Positions 16,481 through 35,865 of a stretch of DNA of 64,000 nt are shown piece by piece; within the stretch, counting starts at the first letter, position 1, and every line of letters begins with the position of its first letter. The stretch lies in NCBI RefSeq assembly GCF_024679245.1, contig NC_090185.1:23683973-23747972 (forward strand). Reading direction: 5' to 3'. The position numbers were made by a program, and so were the translations under genes. The notes below the pieces were generated by a model that had not been told where the DNA came from, did not search any database, and saw only the letters and a list, made by a program, of their open reading frames with translations. Source of the DNA: Pseudorasbora parva. Its lineage: Eukaryota; Chordata; Actinopteri; Cypriniformes; Gobionidae.

Positions 16481-19400
16481 CACACACATATATATATATA
16501 CACAAACACACTTAAGACATAAAAGGATATTCTGACAACAAACCGTGACTGTGAAAACACAATGTGCCTGTTGAAAGACAAGTTCAACATGAACTTTTTG
16601 TATATGATGAATATTTTTATATAGAAAACTGTTTTTTTCACTATTAAAAATGTTTGACTAAACTTATATGTTGTGTGTAATCATGGTGCAAAAATGCTGC
16701 TTATAAAGTGGTCTTTATAAGCATCAAACATAAAAAAATCTACCGGTTATGTCCAACATCTCTTGTGATGCAGTCAAAAGCTGCTGTTTGACTTTAACTT
16801 GTGGTAGTTGAGTCTTGTAGTAGTCAGCAATCTTGAAATGCATTCCAAAGAGCCTTCTAGTTTACATCAATCAGTTCAGGGTGTTAACTGAATTTAAATG
16901 TAGCAGCATGTCAGAGGGTGGTAAGCCTGCTGTCATGATGGCACTGGGAAAGGAGAATCTGTACCGTGCTGCTTTGCTGGGGTGGGAGAGTGCATGGCAC
17001 ATAGTATAGGCATGGGCACCATGTGCACTGAATTGCGTGTCAGTTGGCTTCTGGGGAAGGGGTGGGGGCAGGGGTTTGCCGGCTAAAGGCCTGAGTGGAA
17101 AAAAACTCACTAGAGGTGGAGGAAGAGTAGGAGGACACACGCAGGGCTGTAAGGGAACAGTATTAAATAGGGAGGTTGTCAATCCGGTCTGAGCCGGTTA
17201 CCCCACCCTGCACTGTGTGCCAAGTTTCAGGAAAGGCCTGTCCCCTTGATCACGTGTGGGGGGAGATTAAAATGATCGACCGCAGTACAGGCGAGGGTAG
17301 AGGAAGGGGGGCTCTGAAAGGCAACCTTCCTTGATTTGTCCATTGGAAAACACACGCTCACACGTGAAAGCCAAACAGCCTAACTACCCCCCGCCCCTCC
17401 ATCTGCCAAAGTGACCCAGCAGGGGGTGAGGCCATGGGGGATTATACTCAATAAGAGCAATGCATTCAAATGACATTCCTTCAGATCAAGCCCCTTGGTA
17501 TGTTTGCAAGACCTGCTCAACCTGGCTGCTTGCTTGCTCTCACGCTCACAAAACCTGCCTTCCTCCACACCTAGAGATCTGGCACCAAGTCAGGTCACTA
17601 TTGGTGTAGCAATAGTGAGGTAGTTGAGAGGTAGTTAGAAAGTAAAACTCAACTGCAAATCCAACCCGCACTACCGGTCTCGCTTGCGTTATTACTGTGG
17701 GTAACATTCAGACTCACCTTATGTGCACCGTTTTTACATGCCATCTGACTTTAGCATACAGTAAAGAAGTTCAGTATCCGAATATGATGAAAATGGCATA
17801 ATCTAGGGCACATATGCACTACATGTTTCTATATAGCACACTTCAGTGAAGCCATTCCAATAATAGTCCCCCACTGGACCATGTCTTGACTTGTTAAAGT
17901 TAGATGGTAATGCCCATACGCCAATGGGCTAAGTCCTTTCCTCTTTGTCTCTTCATTTACTTTTTAGAAAAATTATGTGCATCTGTAGAGAAAGCTTTGA
18001 TACAACCCATACCTCCCACTTGACTTACAGGTACATTCTATCTCATTGTTTTATTGCAGAGAATTTGAATACATCAAGATAGAGGACAGGCTGGAGGGTG
18101 GGTAAGACAAGTGTTTCCAAGTAAGGCACAGGTTCTTCATGTATTTATAAGGTAAGTTTTCTGAAATAAGTGCTCATTTTAAATTTATAGTTATTCTATA
18201 ATTTATCATATCATTACCATTTATTTACCATATCACACCTCATATTGTTCCAAACTATGTTTCAACTTTCAATTTTGTTAAACTTCCAAAGAGTTGTTAA
18301 ACTGTTTTTGCCCACACCAAGAATGTCAATAGGGTGTGAAGTCGTTTTGGATCCCATTGATGCTTAACTGTAAGAAGAAAAAAAGTTTCGTTTTATGGCA
18401 TTGTGTCTCTCAGAAGAAAATCCTACAGGTTTAGAACAATTTTGTCAATGACAGGATGTTTCAATTTTGATCTCAAACCCTAAAATAAACAATTCCAAAT
18501 TGAACAATTAAACTCAATTCACGATGAACCTGTTCCATACCTGTAAAAACCTTCCAAATCAGAAAAAAACAAACAATGAATTTCAGAGAAATAGAGCAAG
18601 AGCTGTTTTGTTGACATAAGGAAGTTCTTAGAAGGGACACTCAAAACCAAAATTCATCTCTCTGTACTTTAGCTTATGGATGATACAAGAAACTAGTTAA
18701 GCAGCATCCCTGTCCCTGAATAAACCCTGGGCAAAGCTGAAAGAAAGAGGAAACAGTGCAAACAAACCTGATCCTGACACCTTCTCAGGGCTCCCAACAT
18801 TCTTCATCACTTATTCATGGATATGGGTGACAGGGGCCATGCAACGGCCCCAACGTCTCATTTCCAGACCTCTTTTGCTGGCCGCACGCACAGGCCTCAA
18901 CTACTTTGCAAGTCAAACCACAAGTTACTGCGAATACTCATCCCACCTCAGCCCCCACCCTCCCCTAACAGCCCCTCCCAGCCAACGTGAAGAGCAGCTT
19001 TCGAAAATAGCTTTCAGATACTGTCAAACTGTCTTAACGAGTATATGCATCATTTTTATACTGGGGAAGTGTAAACAAAACCAGTTTAAAAATTCTTAGT
19101 TACCTTTAGATAGGCATAAAAAGTACATCATAGTTGCACTTTTTGCATCATACTCCAATATAACTGTTGAGCAGAAAAAGTTCAGAATTACGTAACCAGT
19201 TGGAAATAACACCACCAACACAGTAAAATCTTTTTACAAGAATCATAAGGTAACTACAGTCAATCAAATTGTGTCTTTGTGGTTATTTAATGTTTGGTGA
19301 TTAAGTTCTTAGAATGCAGCTGCTGCTCTCCTTAACTAACTCTAAAACAAAGCTTATCCAGTGAAGGACAACAAATGGCAAATCTACTTGTTCTTCACAT

Positions 19401-22400
19401 GAACCGAAAACTGACACCTCAGAATGAAACATCTTAGGCAAGCTCATGCCATGCATTCCAGGAAAACACATTGACTTATGACATAAACCAAAACAAGCAG
19501 TAGGGTTTCACAAAACACTTGTCTTTCTATGAACTTTCTTTCTTCGTCAATGCAGCCTCACACCTTTCAATGTGTATTTTACGAGAGCTTAATAATCCTG
19601 AAAGAATCTGTTAAGAGGTTTAATGACAAACATGCAAGTTATGTACACAGGGCATCCCTGCAACATAAATGTATACTGAGTATGTATTTGGAAGCTAGAG
19701 TGTGTGTGAGATTAGCTCCTCCTGCCTCATGAGGGAGGGGAGTCACTAGACTAGGTTGACAGGGTTCAAGGTCAAGGCAGAGAGGATATTACCGGATAAT
19801 CGTAAACAGTATGGAGAGGGGTTGACTTGTTCCAAGAAGAACAGGATTTTGAGCAAGGCCCAGCAAATGAGTCATTCCTGCCAGCGTTGGTTAGGGAAGC
19901 ATGATTGGTCGCGAAAAAGGAGCAAGGAGGAAGTGGGCGAACAACTGATAAAACTGGAGTTGTAGTACTGGGTCGTTTCACCTAAGATATGTCAGCAGGC
20001 TGCCAAAAATCCAAACTTGTATGCACAATGCCCCCCCGAAAGGTATTGTGCGAGACTGCTTGAAGCACGAGCACACAAACGTTTGACCTAGCGCAACTCT
20101 CGATTTTACTTTTCTTTATTTGCTGGAAACTAGAATCAGAGAAGAGAGCAAAAGGTAGACCAGATATAGCAAAAGACCCAACTTTGAATGCAACAACATG
20201 CCTACAATCTTTCTAGACCAACAGCAGCTTTGTTAGAAGATGAAGCCCACGTGTGAAAATGCCACGACGCCCCCTCATAGTTTGACCAAAATTTTCCAGC
20301 CCAAACTCCATGCATGTGTTTTTGAGCTGCCCACAACTTCTGAGTCTTTTGGACAATCTGTGGCTGGGCCAGGAAACAAGGAAAGAGCATACAAACCAAC
20401 ACGTGAAACAGAAACAAAATTGGAAGGGCTGGAGTAGTGTCAGTGTCACCGCCATTTGTCAGTGCCCTTGCACTGAGACCATAGCCCGTGTCTCAAGCTT
20501 TCAGCTGCAGTGGCAGCCCAGCCGGTTGGGCGGAAGACGACTTCCTGCGTGACTCTGGTGATGGTGTAACAGAACCCGCTCTGTTATCAGATGACCAGCT
20601 CTCCCAGACACTGCACTGCACACTCCACCACCAGTCTACCACAGCTTCCACTTCCCTCTTCTGCCTCTGCTGAGAAGGCAAAAAGACATGACAACCCACC
20701 CAGAATTTCCTTTTCTGCTCTACCTCAACAGCATATTTCTGAACAATAACACTAAGGTAAGTATGTCAAGGACTCCTCCATCTACTGGAGGTCGGATCCA
20801 CAATAGAGAATGGGGGCGAGAGCATAAACTTACAGCAATTGGATTCCACATTACTGTCAAGGAAACCAAGAAGAAGGCCTCACTCATTGTGTCGACAGAC
20901 TTTTAGCAGATAAGGACAAGTGGAAGAAGGCCCTTTAAAGAGCGCAATGAGAGAATAATGAGATGAGCTCTCTGATTACCGATAGTGATGCTAGCTTGCA
21001 TCAGCCCATCTCCCAGCATCAGTCTTTAATTTGATCACTTCAAAAATGCTTTACAAATGTACACTGTCCCCCAAACGTAATAAAACTAAACCTTATCCAG
21101 AAATCTAATTCAAAGTCTCTTCAAAAAGCTCAAGTATTACTTTGGCATGAACTATGAACTATACTTTTAGGTCAAACAGTAGTTGCTGGTATCTTCTACT
21201 GTCTTTCTGCCCTCAGTCCTGCACTGCTCAAGGACACAAAAACATGCTTGATGTCTTCACAACAGACCACGATTTTACTTAACTTTTCTAGAAGATTGTG
21301 TAAGTTCAAATAATATTTCTATTTCATAAGCTAGCTCATACACGCAAGTGCAAAATAAAACTTACTAATTCATTTTGGATAAGAATCTAGCAATTAAAAA
21401 ATGTACACAAAAGCAAACAAAACTAATATTTAGTCAGTTTCATGTCCACATATATATATTAAAATACATACTCAGCAAGAACACAGAAACAAACACAGCA
21501 AGATATCAAGCTAAACAAAACTACAACAAAAAATACTGCTTGAGGTGTATGGGCATGAAGTTCACACATGCCTTACCCGTCATAAATGCTGACCTGAAAC
21601 GACCCTGTCAGGTAATTTAACTATATGCAGTGCTAACTGGTTTATGGTGGGTAAGAATCTGTTTGCCACTTAAACAAGCAAAAAGACAATAAAGAACGGC
21701 CTCACCCCAGTGAGACAAGAAGCCTTGTCTGTGCATTATTCAGGCAATGGGCGTCATCTGTGAATAAAAATACCCCTTGCGTCCTCCCTGTACCCGCACT
21801 AGTGAAAACGAGTTGAGCAAGTATGGGATGGAAATGATCTGCATACATCTTTGAATAAAAAAAGAGAGAGAGCGAAAGAGACTGCAGCTTCCTACAACGC
21901 CTTTGAGTCCAGGACAAACATACAGTCTACTGAATAGACAAGTCACGAGACCCTGCTAAAGACCCTTACACCAAGGGAGATGATGTTGATGTGCATTATG
22001 GCAAAGCTATAAAAAGAATGAGGGGGCAGAGAAGCCTACAATGGATCTGCCAAGAGAAGAGGAAAAACTTTCCAAGGTTCTTAGAGATCTCAGTGAGCAG
22101 TATGTCTTTGATGTGAATTTAAGTTGATTTAAAATAATTTCACAATCCACCAAAGATGCCAAAGTGTCAAACCCGCAGTCGTCAATTATTTGTGTGACCA
22201 AAACTGAAACCAATTTGAATTAGCTAGAACATATTTTTTCTTTTTTTTATTAAATTACAATTTGTAACAGTCAGATCGGATTAAAATATAAGAATCAAAA
22301 CAAAGAGTTAAGTTAAGAAAGTACTTGGAAAGTGAATCTCGCTGCACAGAAGCTTACCAAGTCGTACCTTAACACAGCAGGCTTCCGTTTTCCATCTCTA

Positions 22401-22546
22401 TGCCATCTGCAAGTGGGTCAAGCGCTCTGAACTTAATCAAGCCAAGTCCCTCTCTTTCCCCTTTTAAGATTCCATTATTTCTCTTTTAGCTTGCCTTTCC
22501 TGTCTCAGACACCAGAGAGAGTGAGTGCGCATTTGGAGCTCTTACC
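16042..22546 (-). other. zbtb7a 5' intron, no coding content
   Basis: This runs from the acceptor before the first coding exon (TTCTCAG|ACAGG, exon from 16041) to the candidate non-coding first exons. It holds a long TA microsatellite at 16391-16467. I see no other gene, and the open frames lack homology. Confidence 0.55.
16391..16467. repeat. (TA)n microsatellite
   Basis: TA run of about 77 bases, followed by a short CA run, inside the zbtb7a 5' intron. Confidence 0.95.
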
Positions 22547-22945
22547 GGCCGGCAAGAATTGTTTCCCTGTGGGTCAGCTCGGTCTCCCTCTGCCTGCCTG
22601 CCTGCCTCTGTGCCTGGGCAGGGCTCTGCTCTGGAGCAACTGCAGACAGGAAACTTCCGAGTGGCCCTAGTTACACAGGCAAGCCCTTGCCTGATCCCAC
22701 ACAGTCAGACACCTACTAACTCCCCCACTCTATTTTCAGCCCACTGCTCTAGCTTCACTTCCCCCTCTGTGATTGGCTTGCCTGCTTCTCAATCACCACA
22801 CCTCCCCACTAGGATAGGCTACTGGCTGTTCCCTTTCCTGTATGGCCAAGGGCAATGCACTCTGGGAAGCGCAGTTTTTAAGTATGACTTCACCTGCTTC
22901 TAGGCCACCGCATGAACTACAAGTCCCAAACAGTCCGCTCTTGCC
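22546..22945 (-). promoter_or_regulatory. Promoter-like block and candidate zbtb7a first exon
   Basis: On the minus strand a strong donor (GGCCG|GTAAGAG) ends at 22546. The GC-richer sequence upstream contains two ZNF143-type motifs: ACTACAAGTCCCA on the plus strand at 22916-22928 and CTTCCCAGAGTGCATTGC on the minus strand at 22869-22852. There is also a minus-strand CCAAT near 22775. ZNF143 sites mark many vertebrate CpG promoters. The position fits a non-coding first exon of zbtb7a spliced to 16041. This is inferred and no transcript data are available. Confidence 0.4.
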
Positions 22946-23703
22946 ACCCCCACATCTCGGAGCTTGCTTCAACGTAAGCATTCAGAGCTGAATTATACAC
23001 TACCGTGTGTTGCTAGCAGGATGCCAGGTATTAAAAGTACAGACCAGCCAACAAGCAATGCCAAGCTCTGTACGGATGAAAAAAAGACAAAGGGATCCAG
23101 ACACAAGTCGGTGGAACTTCAACATAATAAACTGATAGTCACACTACACCATCCAGAATATTCAACATTCTTAACCCAATGGAGACTTTTTTTTAAACCT
23201 AAAATATTCTATCATAACTATAACCAGTGCAAACATATTTCAAGCCTGAAAGATAAATTCCAAACGTGTGCCGTTATCAGTTTGTTTCTGAATGAACGAC
23301 ATGGATTTTATAAAAATTGGACCCTAGTGCGCAACGCTGTACCTTGTCCTATGGAATTATTTTTGGTTCCTTCCTACAACCTTCTCCACTCGTCTAACCT
23401 CCGACAAACACACCCCTTAAGAGCTGCCTCTACAACAACAACAAAAAAGTTGTCAACTGTGAGAATAGAAAAAAAGTTCAACACCAGTGAACTGAAGGTG
23501 TGCTAAAGCAGTTATTTTGAAGACCAAAAGAAAAGAGATAAATAATTCCTCACTAGCACAGGAGCCCCCTCCTACCCCCCCCCACACACACACTCTCTCC
23601 TCTCGGTCCCCCTCCCTCATTCCTTCCTCTTCAGCCTTGCTCTCTTCGGTCGATAGGCCCTGGGCAGACGACACGGGGGACAATCAGAGGGAAGCAAGCT
23701 CAC

Positions 23704-23900
23704 CTGCGATGGCCGTGGCGGTGCTTGTTATGGGTTAGCTCTTCCCTCCTCTGTAGAGCTCTCTCTCTCTTAGCTGTCTCTGCTGTTTAAAGCTCTGTAT
23801 GCGCTAACCAAGCACCAGCAGATCAACTCAATTCCCTTCCTGGTTTCTGGAGGGCAAAAAGGTCCCTCCCTTTCTCTCTCTCTCTCGCTCTCCCTCTCTC
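23704..23900 (-). other. Candidate alternative non-coding first exon of zbtb7a
   Basis: CGCAG|GTGAGCTTG is a near-consensus minus-strand donor ending at 23704. It is preceded by pyrimidine/purine-rich leader-like sequence with CT repeats. The first-exon start is unknown. Another good donor (TTTTG|GTAAGTATG) ends at 24480 and could mark a third alternative leader. Confidence 0.3.
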
Positions 23901-24849
23901 TTAAAGAAACAGCATTCCCCCATGCTGCTCTTCTCTGCTACTCTCTGGGGAATACAGTAAAAGGCTGTTATCATGCCATAGTGGCCACTATCACTCATGA
24001 CATGAACGCAACGACAGAGTTCACAAGGATATCACTGGTAAAACCAGCCTGTAATTGTACAAAGTTGTTTGCCGGGGTGTTGCACATGTACTTTGGGTGA
24101 GTGTGTGCACCAAAATAATGAGAGTTAACCGTCCTTCTTTCTCCCCTGTGTGTGTGAATGCAGTCGCACCCACCCATCCCGTTGCCTGAGGTCATGGAGT
24201 CCCACCCCAGAACAAGCCATGGCACATTCCAGGACACTCAGGGTCTGCCAGCAGTCCCCCCCCGCAACACATATACACACACCCTCCACTGTTTCAAACT
24301 AATACAGCACAGAGTGTACCTACTCTCAAGGGGTCTTAGGATAGGAGTGACATTATTCTCTTACTGCTACACCTTTTTAACACCTCTTCATCAATTATAT
24401 TTAAAAACCTGAACCTTCCAAAACAATTTAAACAGTAATTAATATTTAAATCAAAAACGTACAGTGATTCCATACTTACCAAAATCATGCCGAAAGAAGC
24501 GATGAGTGCAGTTGATCAGCGGGACAGACATGGATTATCCTCCACCACTTAGAGACTCGATCGCTGGTTTACCTGCTGCTGGACTGAGTTTCTCAAAATC
24601 AGGAGGAGTAGTACATGACCTCTCGGAAAGTGTCTGTACAATCAAGGACTCTCCCGTAAAACAGGGAGTGGACGCAGACGAGCGTAATTGTGTATGACAC
24701 GGAGTTGCTTAAATGCTGAAGTATTAAGTAGGAGACGGGCATGATGAACTAACACACACCAGCCATAGAGGGCAGTATAATAGGGACACTTAAAACTGGA
24801 TTCAATGTTCAAAAGAAACAACGAAGAAGACTGACAACAACTACAGCAA

Positions 24850-26204
24850 GATAATCATTCACAAATAAGTTTTATTTTTATATTAGAACTGTATTCAACA
24901 CTTTCCAAATGGTAATAAAATGACTTATATCCTCTTTAAACTAGTCCCAAAAAAAACCTAAAAATAAAATGTTATTTTTAAGACTGAAATCAGTACCATT
25001 TGTACTGTACATATATTTTATACACGCAAGTGTGGCAATGCATTCACTTGGTCTGAGCTGAATGCCAGTGTGTGAATAATACAGTTTCAATGTTACTGAA
25101 AAGCACTAGAGAGAAACCCAGAAACACAAAGCTATTCGGAGCAAGTGGGCTTTAGCCACACTTCACAATGCCCATCTGTAACACCCGTGTATTTATATAA
25201 GACCTACTAATACGGCAATATCTGCTGAGGTTCATTTGATCTGCATAGCACTGTACATGATGGCCTGAGACTTTACTTTGCACTTTATATACCACTGAAG
25301 AACAGACTATGAGTGTACCTGTTGTGGTCTTGGTTGGGGTAGGGCTCATGGAAAAGCACTGTAAAGTTAGGTGCAACCCTAGTTGTACTCAAACTTTTAG
25401 ATATTTTAGGTTTTATAAAGGAAAAAAAACATTGACGCATAAGTTATAAACCATAATTCTTCTCAAATATACCCTTTCTGAAGATCTTTTTAAGTTGAAA
25501 AATAAAGCGAGATTTAAGAAAACCGTTCTGGTGACAACGATGAGTCAAACAAAACTTAAACTTACTGAAGAAAGACATAATGAAACCATTTTGAGGGCCT
25601 ATGTTAAGCACATTTAAAGCACTGCTACCTGCAATGCACAAGATAAACACCTGTACACATGCGCTTGGGCATTGCTGGCCATCTAGCAATTTTAATAAAT
25701 CCCCTTTGTAATAAACCAACCTGCATGATCCACAGTAGCTTTGGATGCAAACGGCAGTTGACTCATAATTACATTTTGGCCATTGATCCATGCTATCAAT
25801 TTTAACAGTGTAACGCTAACTGCCAATGAATATTACTGTAGCAACAAAAATAATATGGTGAATTAATAAACCGACCATGAAGAGAAAAAGACAAAACTAA
25901 TGAAATTGCTGTTTACCATTTGACACATTCCTGAATAATCTGGTCGTTAAAAATACAGCCACTCTACTTAAGTGACTCTAATCTCCATATTCATTGAAAT
26001 GACTAAGTGTTCCAACACCAGAGGCTCTTAAAAAGAAATGCCCCAGAACACACTGCAGCAGAAGGGAAGAGCAAGCAGAGAACGGCAAAAGAGTGCACAG
26101 CGATGTGTTGGAGGCTTACAAGCATACAGGCCTGTGAAAGCAGAGAGGAAAGAAGTAAAGTGGAGGATTTGGATGGCATGGGTGCCTACGCTGTGAGCCA
26201 GCGT
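24850..26204 (-). other. map2k2 3' UTR
   Basis: This lies between the map2k2 stop at 26205-26207 and a minus-strand AATAAA at 24876-24871. The sequence is AT-rich, without splice sites or homologous frames. The assignment rests on the position of the poly(A) signal. Confidence 0.55.
24871..24876 (-). terminator. Poly(A) signal, probable map2k2
   Basis: AATAAA on the minus strand about 1.3 kb after the map2k2 stop codon. Confidence 0.5.
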
Positions 26205-34068
<7,864 letters not shown>

Positions 34069-34299
34069 AGTTGTCCGAGTAGAGAACAAGCAGGTTCTAC
34101 TGACATCCAATCCTTCAAATTGCTACTCAAAACCTGGCAGTGGCTATAGAAGTTTCTGAATTCGTACGACCCTAATTTCAACACCTTGCCATGCCTCCAG
34201 AAGCTGTACAGAGTAATATGAAGGTGTCAAGTAAAAAGAGCGAGTGCCATAAGAGCAAAAGTACACGAAATGCAGTTTATTTTAGCGCGTGCATCCCCG

Positions 34300-34560
34300 G
34301 AATGTCTCTTCGATACGGCCTCTGACTCGCGAGCGCTCCCACAGACAAAAGGCGGCAGAAGATAAGTCAGGCCTGTCGCTCACAATCACAGGACCCACCG
34401 CGAAATGCTGTCCGTAATTGTTTTGATGGAGTACCCGCGAAAACAGAAGTTGAAATTTCCCTCAAGAAAAAAAGGAGGAGGAGGAGGAGGGGGGATAAAG
34501 TCCGGCCAGGAAGCCGCTATCCAACCAAGAGGAAGCGTTTACAAGCTCTCGCGAGAACTG
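34300..34560 (-). promoter_or_regulatory. map2k2 promoter region with TCTCGCGAGA palindrome
   Basis: CpG-rich sequence upstream of the map2k2 ATG contains the perfect palindrome TCTCGCGAGA at 34547-34556, about 480 bp before the start codon. This motif marks orphan CpG-island promoters and is bound by BANP (established knowledge). Purine-rich ETS-like GGAA cores and a CCGGAATG are nearby. The transcript start probably lies at about 34.1-34.5 kb; this is inferred. Confidence 0.55.
34469..34496 (+). repeat. GGA repeat, possible G-quadruplex
   Basis: An AGGAGGAGG run ends in six G residues, adjacent to the map2k2 promoter. The G-rich strand is the template strand for map2k2. Confidence 0.5.
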
Positions 34561-34599
34561 TCGTCAGAACGCTGCCTTATCTCGACCTTTGATAACAGG

Positions 34600-35860
34600 A
34601 TTATTCGAGTAAGAACGACATCTAGTGGTAAACGGAAGAACTTCACGTCATAAGAGGTACTCAAATTATTTTATTCACAGTTACCGTCAAATACGTTTCT
34701 AAAATAGTTTAGCCCTTATATCACATTTGTTGCAATTTCTGTAGCGTGAGCTTGGTCTATAAAACCTTGTATGCCAATTAACAAATAACATGACAGCCTA
34801 CTACAATAAAGATGATCGTGATTTTAATGGTAAGACAGTTGCTACGGTGAGAAAACAGCTTGAAAGTTTCTATATTATATACACTGTGAAAACTGAAGTA
34901 ATCAAACATTTAATATAATTTTACAGTAAAATACAGTTTTGGAAGTGAAAAAGAACACATAATATCGTGAAAACCGAATTCCCTGCGTGAAACTTCACAT
35001 TTCATGTATTTTCGTTGAAATAACTATTTATTTAGTTTTTTTTTTCTAATGTAACGTTACAGTCATGTGTGTTACCATGTTGGTATTCAGTGTTCGTGTG
35101 AATGGCACTGTGTGCAGCTTTAGTATTTACTATTTACCTTATCAGCTTGTGATGAAGAATTCACGTGACTTTCACATCACCACCAGTTTATGGTGGTTGT
35201 CAGTGAATTACAAAGATACAAAACAGATATTAGCACTCAAATAGTTTGGTAAATATATTTGTTTTACCATAAATTGAAGTTAAATTTGTAAAACCTAAAA
35301 TGTTGCTACCATATTTTTAATGGTAAATGTCTGGCAACCACAGCTGCCAGGGTTTTACTGTAAATGTAACAGTTTTTTTTTTACAGTGTACAGTAAAATA
35401 CCATATTCATATGGAAAAGCCAGCCATTATTATTTTTTACAATCTTTCAATGTTTCATGTCATGCAAGTACACTAATGTGTGGTACCTCAAAGTCATCAA
35501 ACCAACTTGGTGACTTATTCTGGAAGAAACTGTATATTATTGTGCTTTTTAATTAATTGTTAAATATATTCTTTAAGTAATCAATGGAGTTAAGTTCAAA
35601 TCACTGGCAAGACAAAATCTAGATTTATTTTAAATCAGTTTAATTGCACACATAATTGACAGGTGTTAGAGCTTTTACAATTTGATTTCAGTTCAGACAG
35701 GGACAACTGATTTGCTCGTCAAATCCCATGTTGAGAACATCGTAGAGGTGGTCACTGATTTACATTTTCCTCACAAAGGGTTTAGAGTAGCCAATAACAA
35801 CGTATTTGTGCCCGCCCACCGGAGCAACTGGAGGCAATTCAAAACTTGATAAAATATTAT
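34600..35860. other. Intergenic gap between map2k2 5' end and pias4 3' end
   Basis: The stretch is AT-rich with no homologous frame. It has several TTTTACAGTGTA/TTTACTGTAAA-like short palindromic bits but no complete element that I can delimit. Confidence 0.5.
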
Positions 35861-35865
35861 TGTTT

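Noticed and set aside
22964..23506. 180-residue plus-strand open frame
   Set aside because: No recognisable domain and low-complexity ends. It lies in the zbtb7a leader region; probably chance.
34405..34653. Plus-strand frame starting opposite the map2k2 promoter
   Set aside because: Contains a GGA-repeat poly-glycine run and no homologous domain. A bidirectional transcript is possible but not supported.
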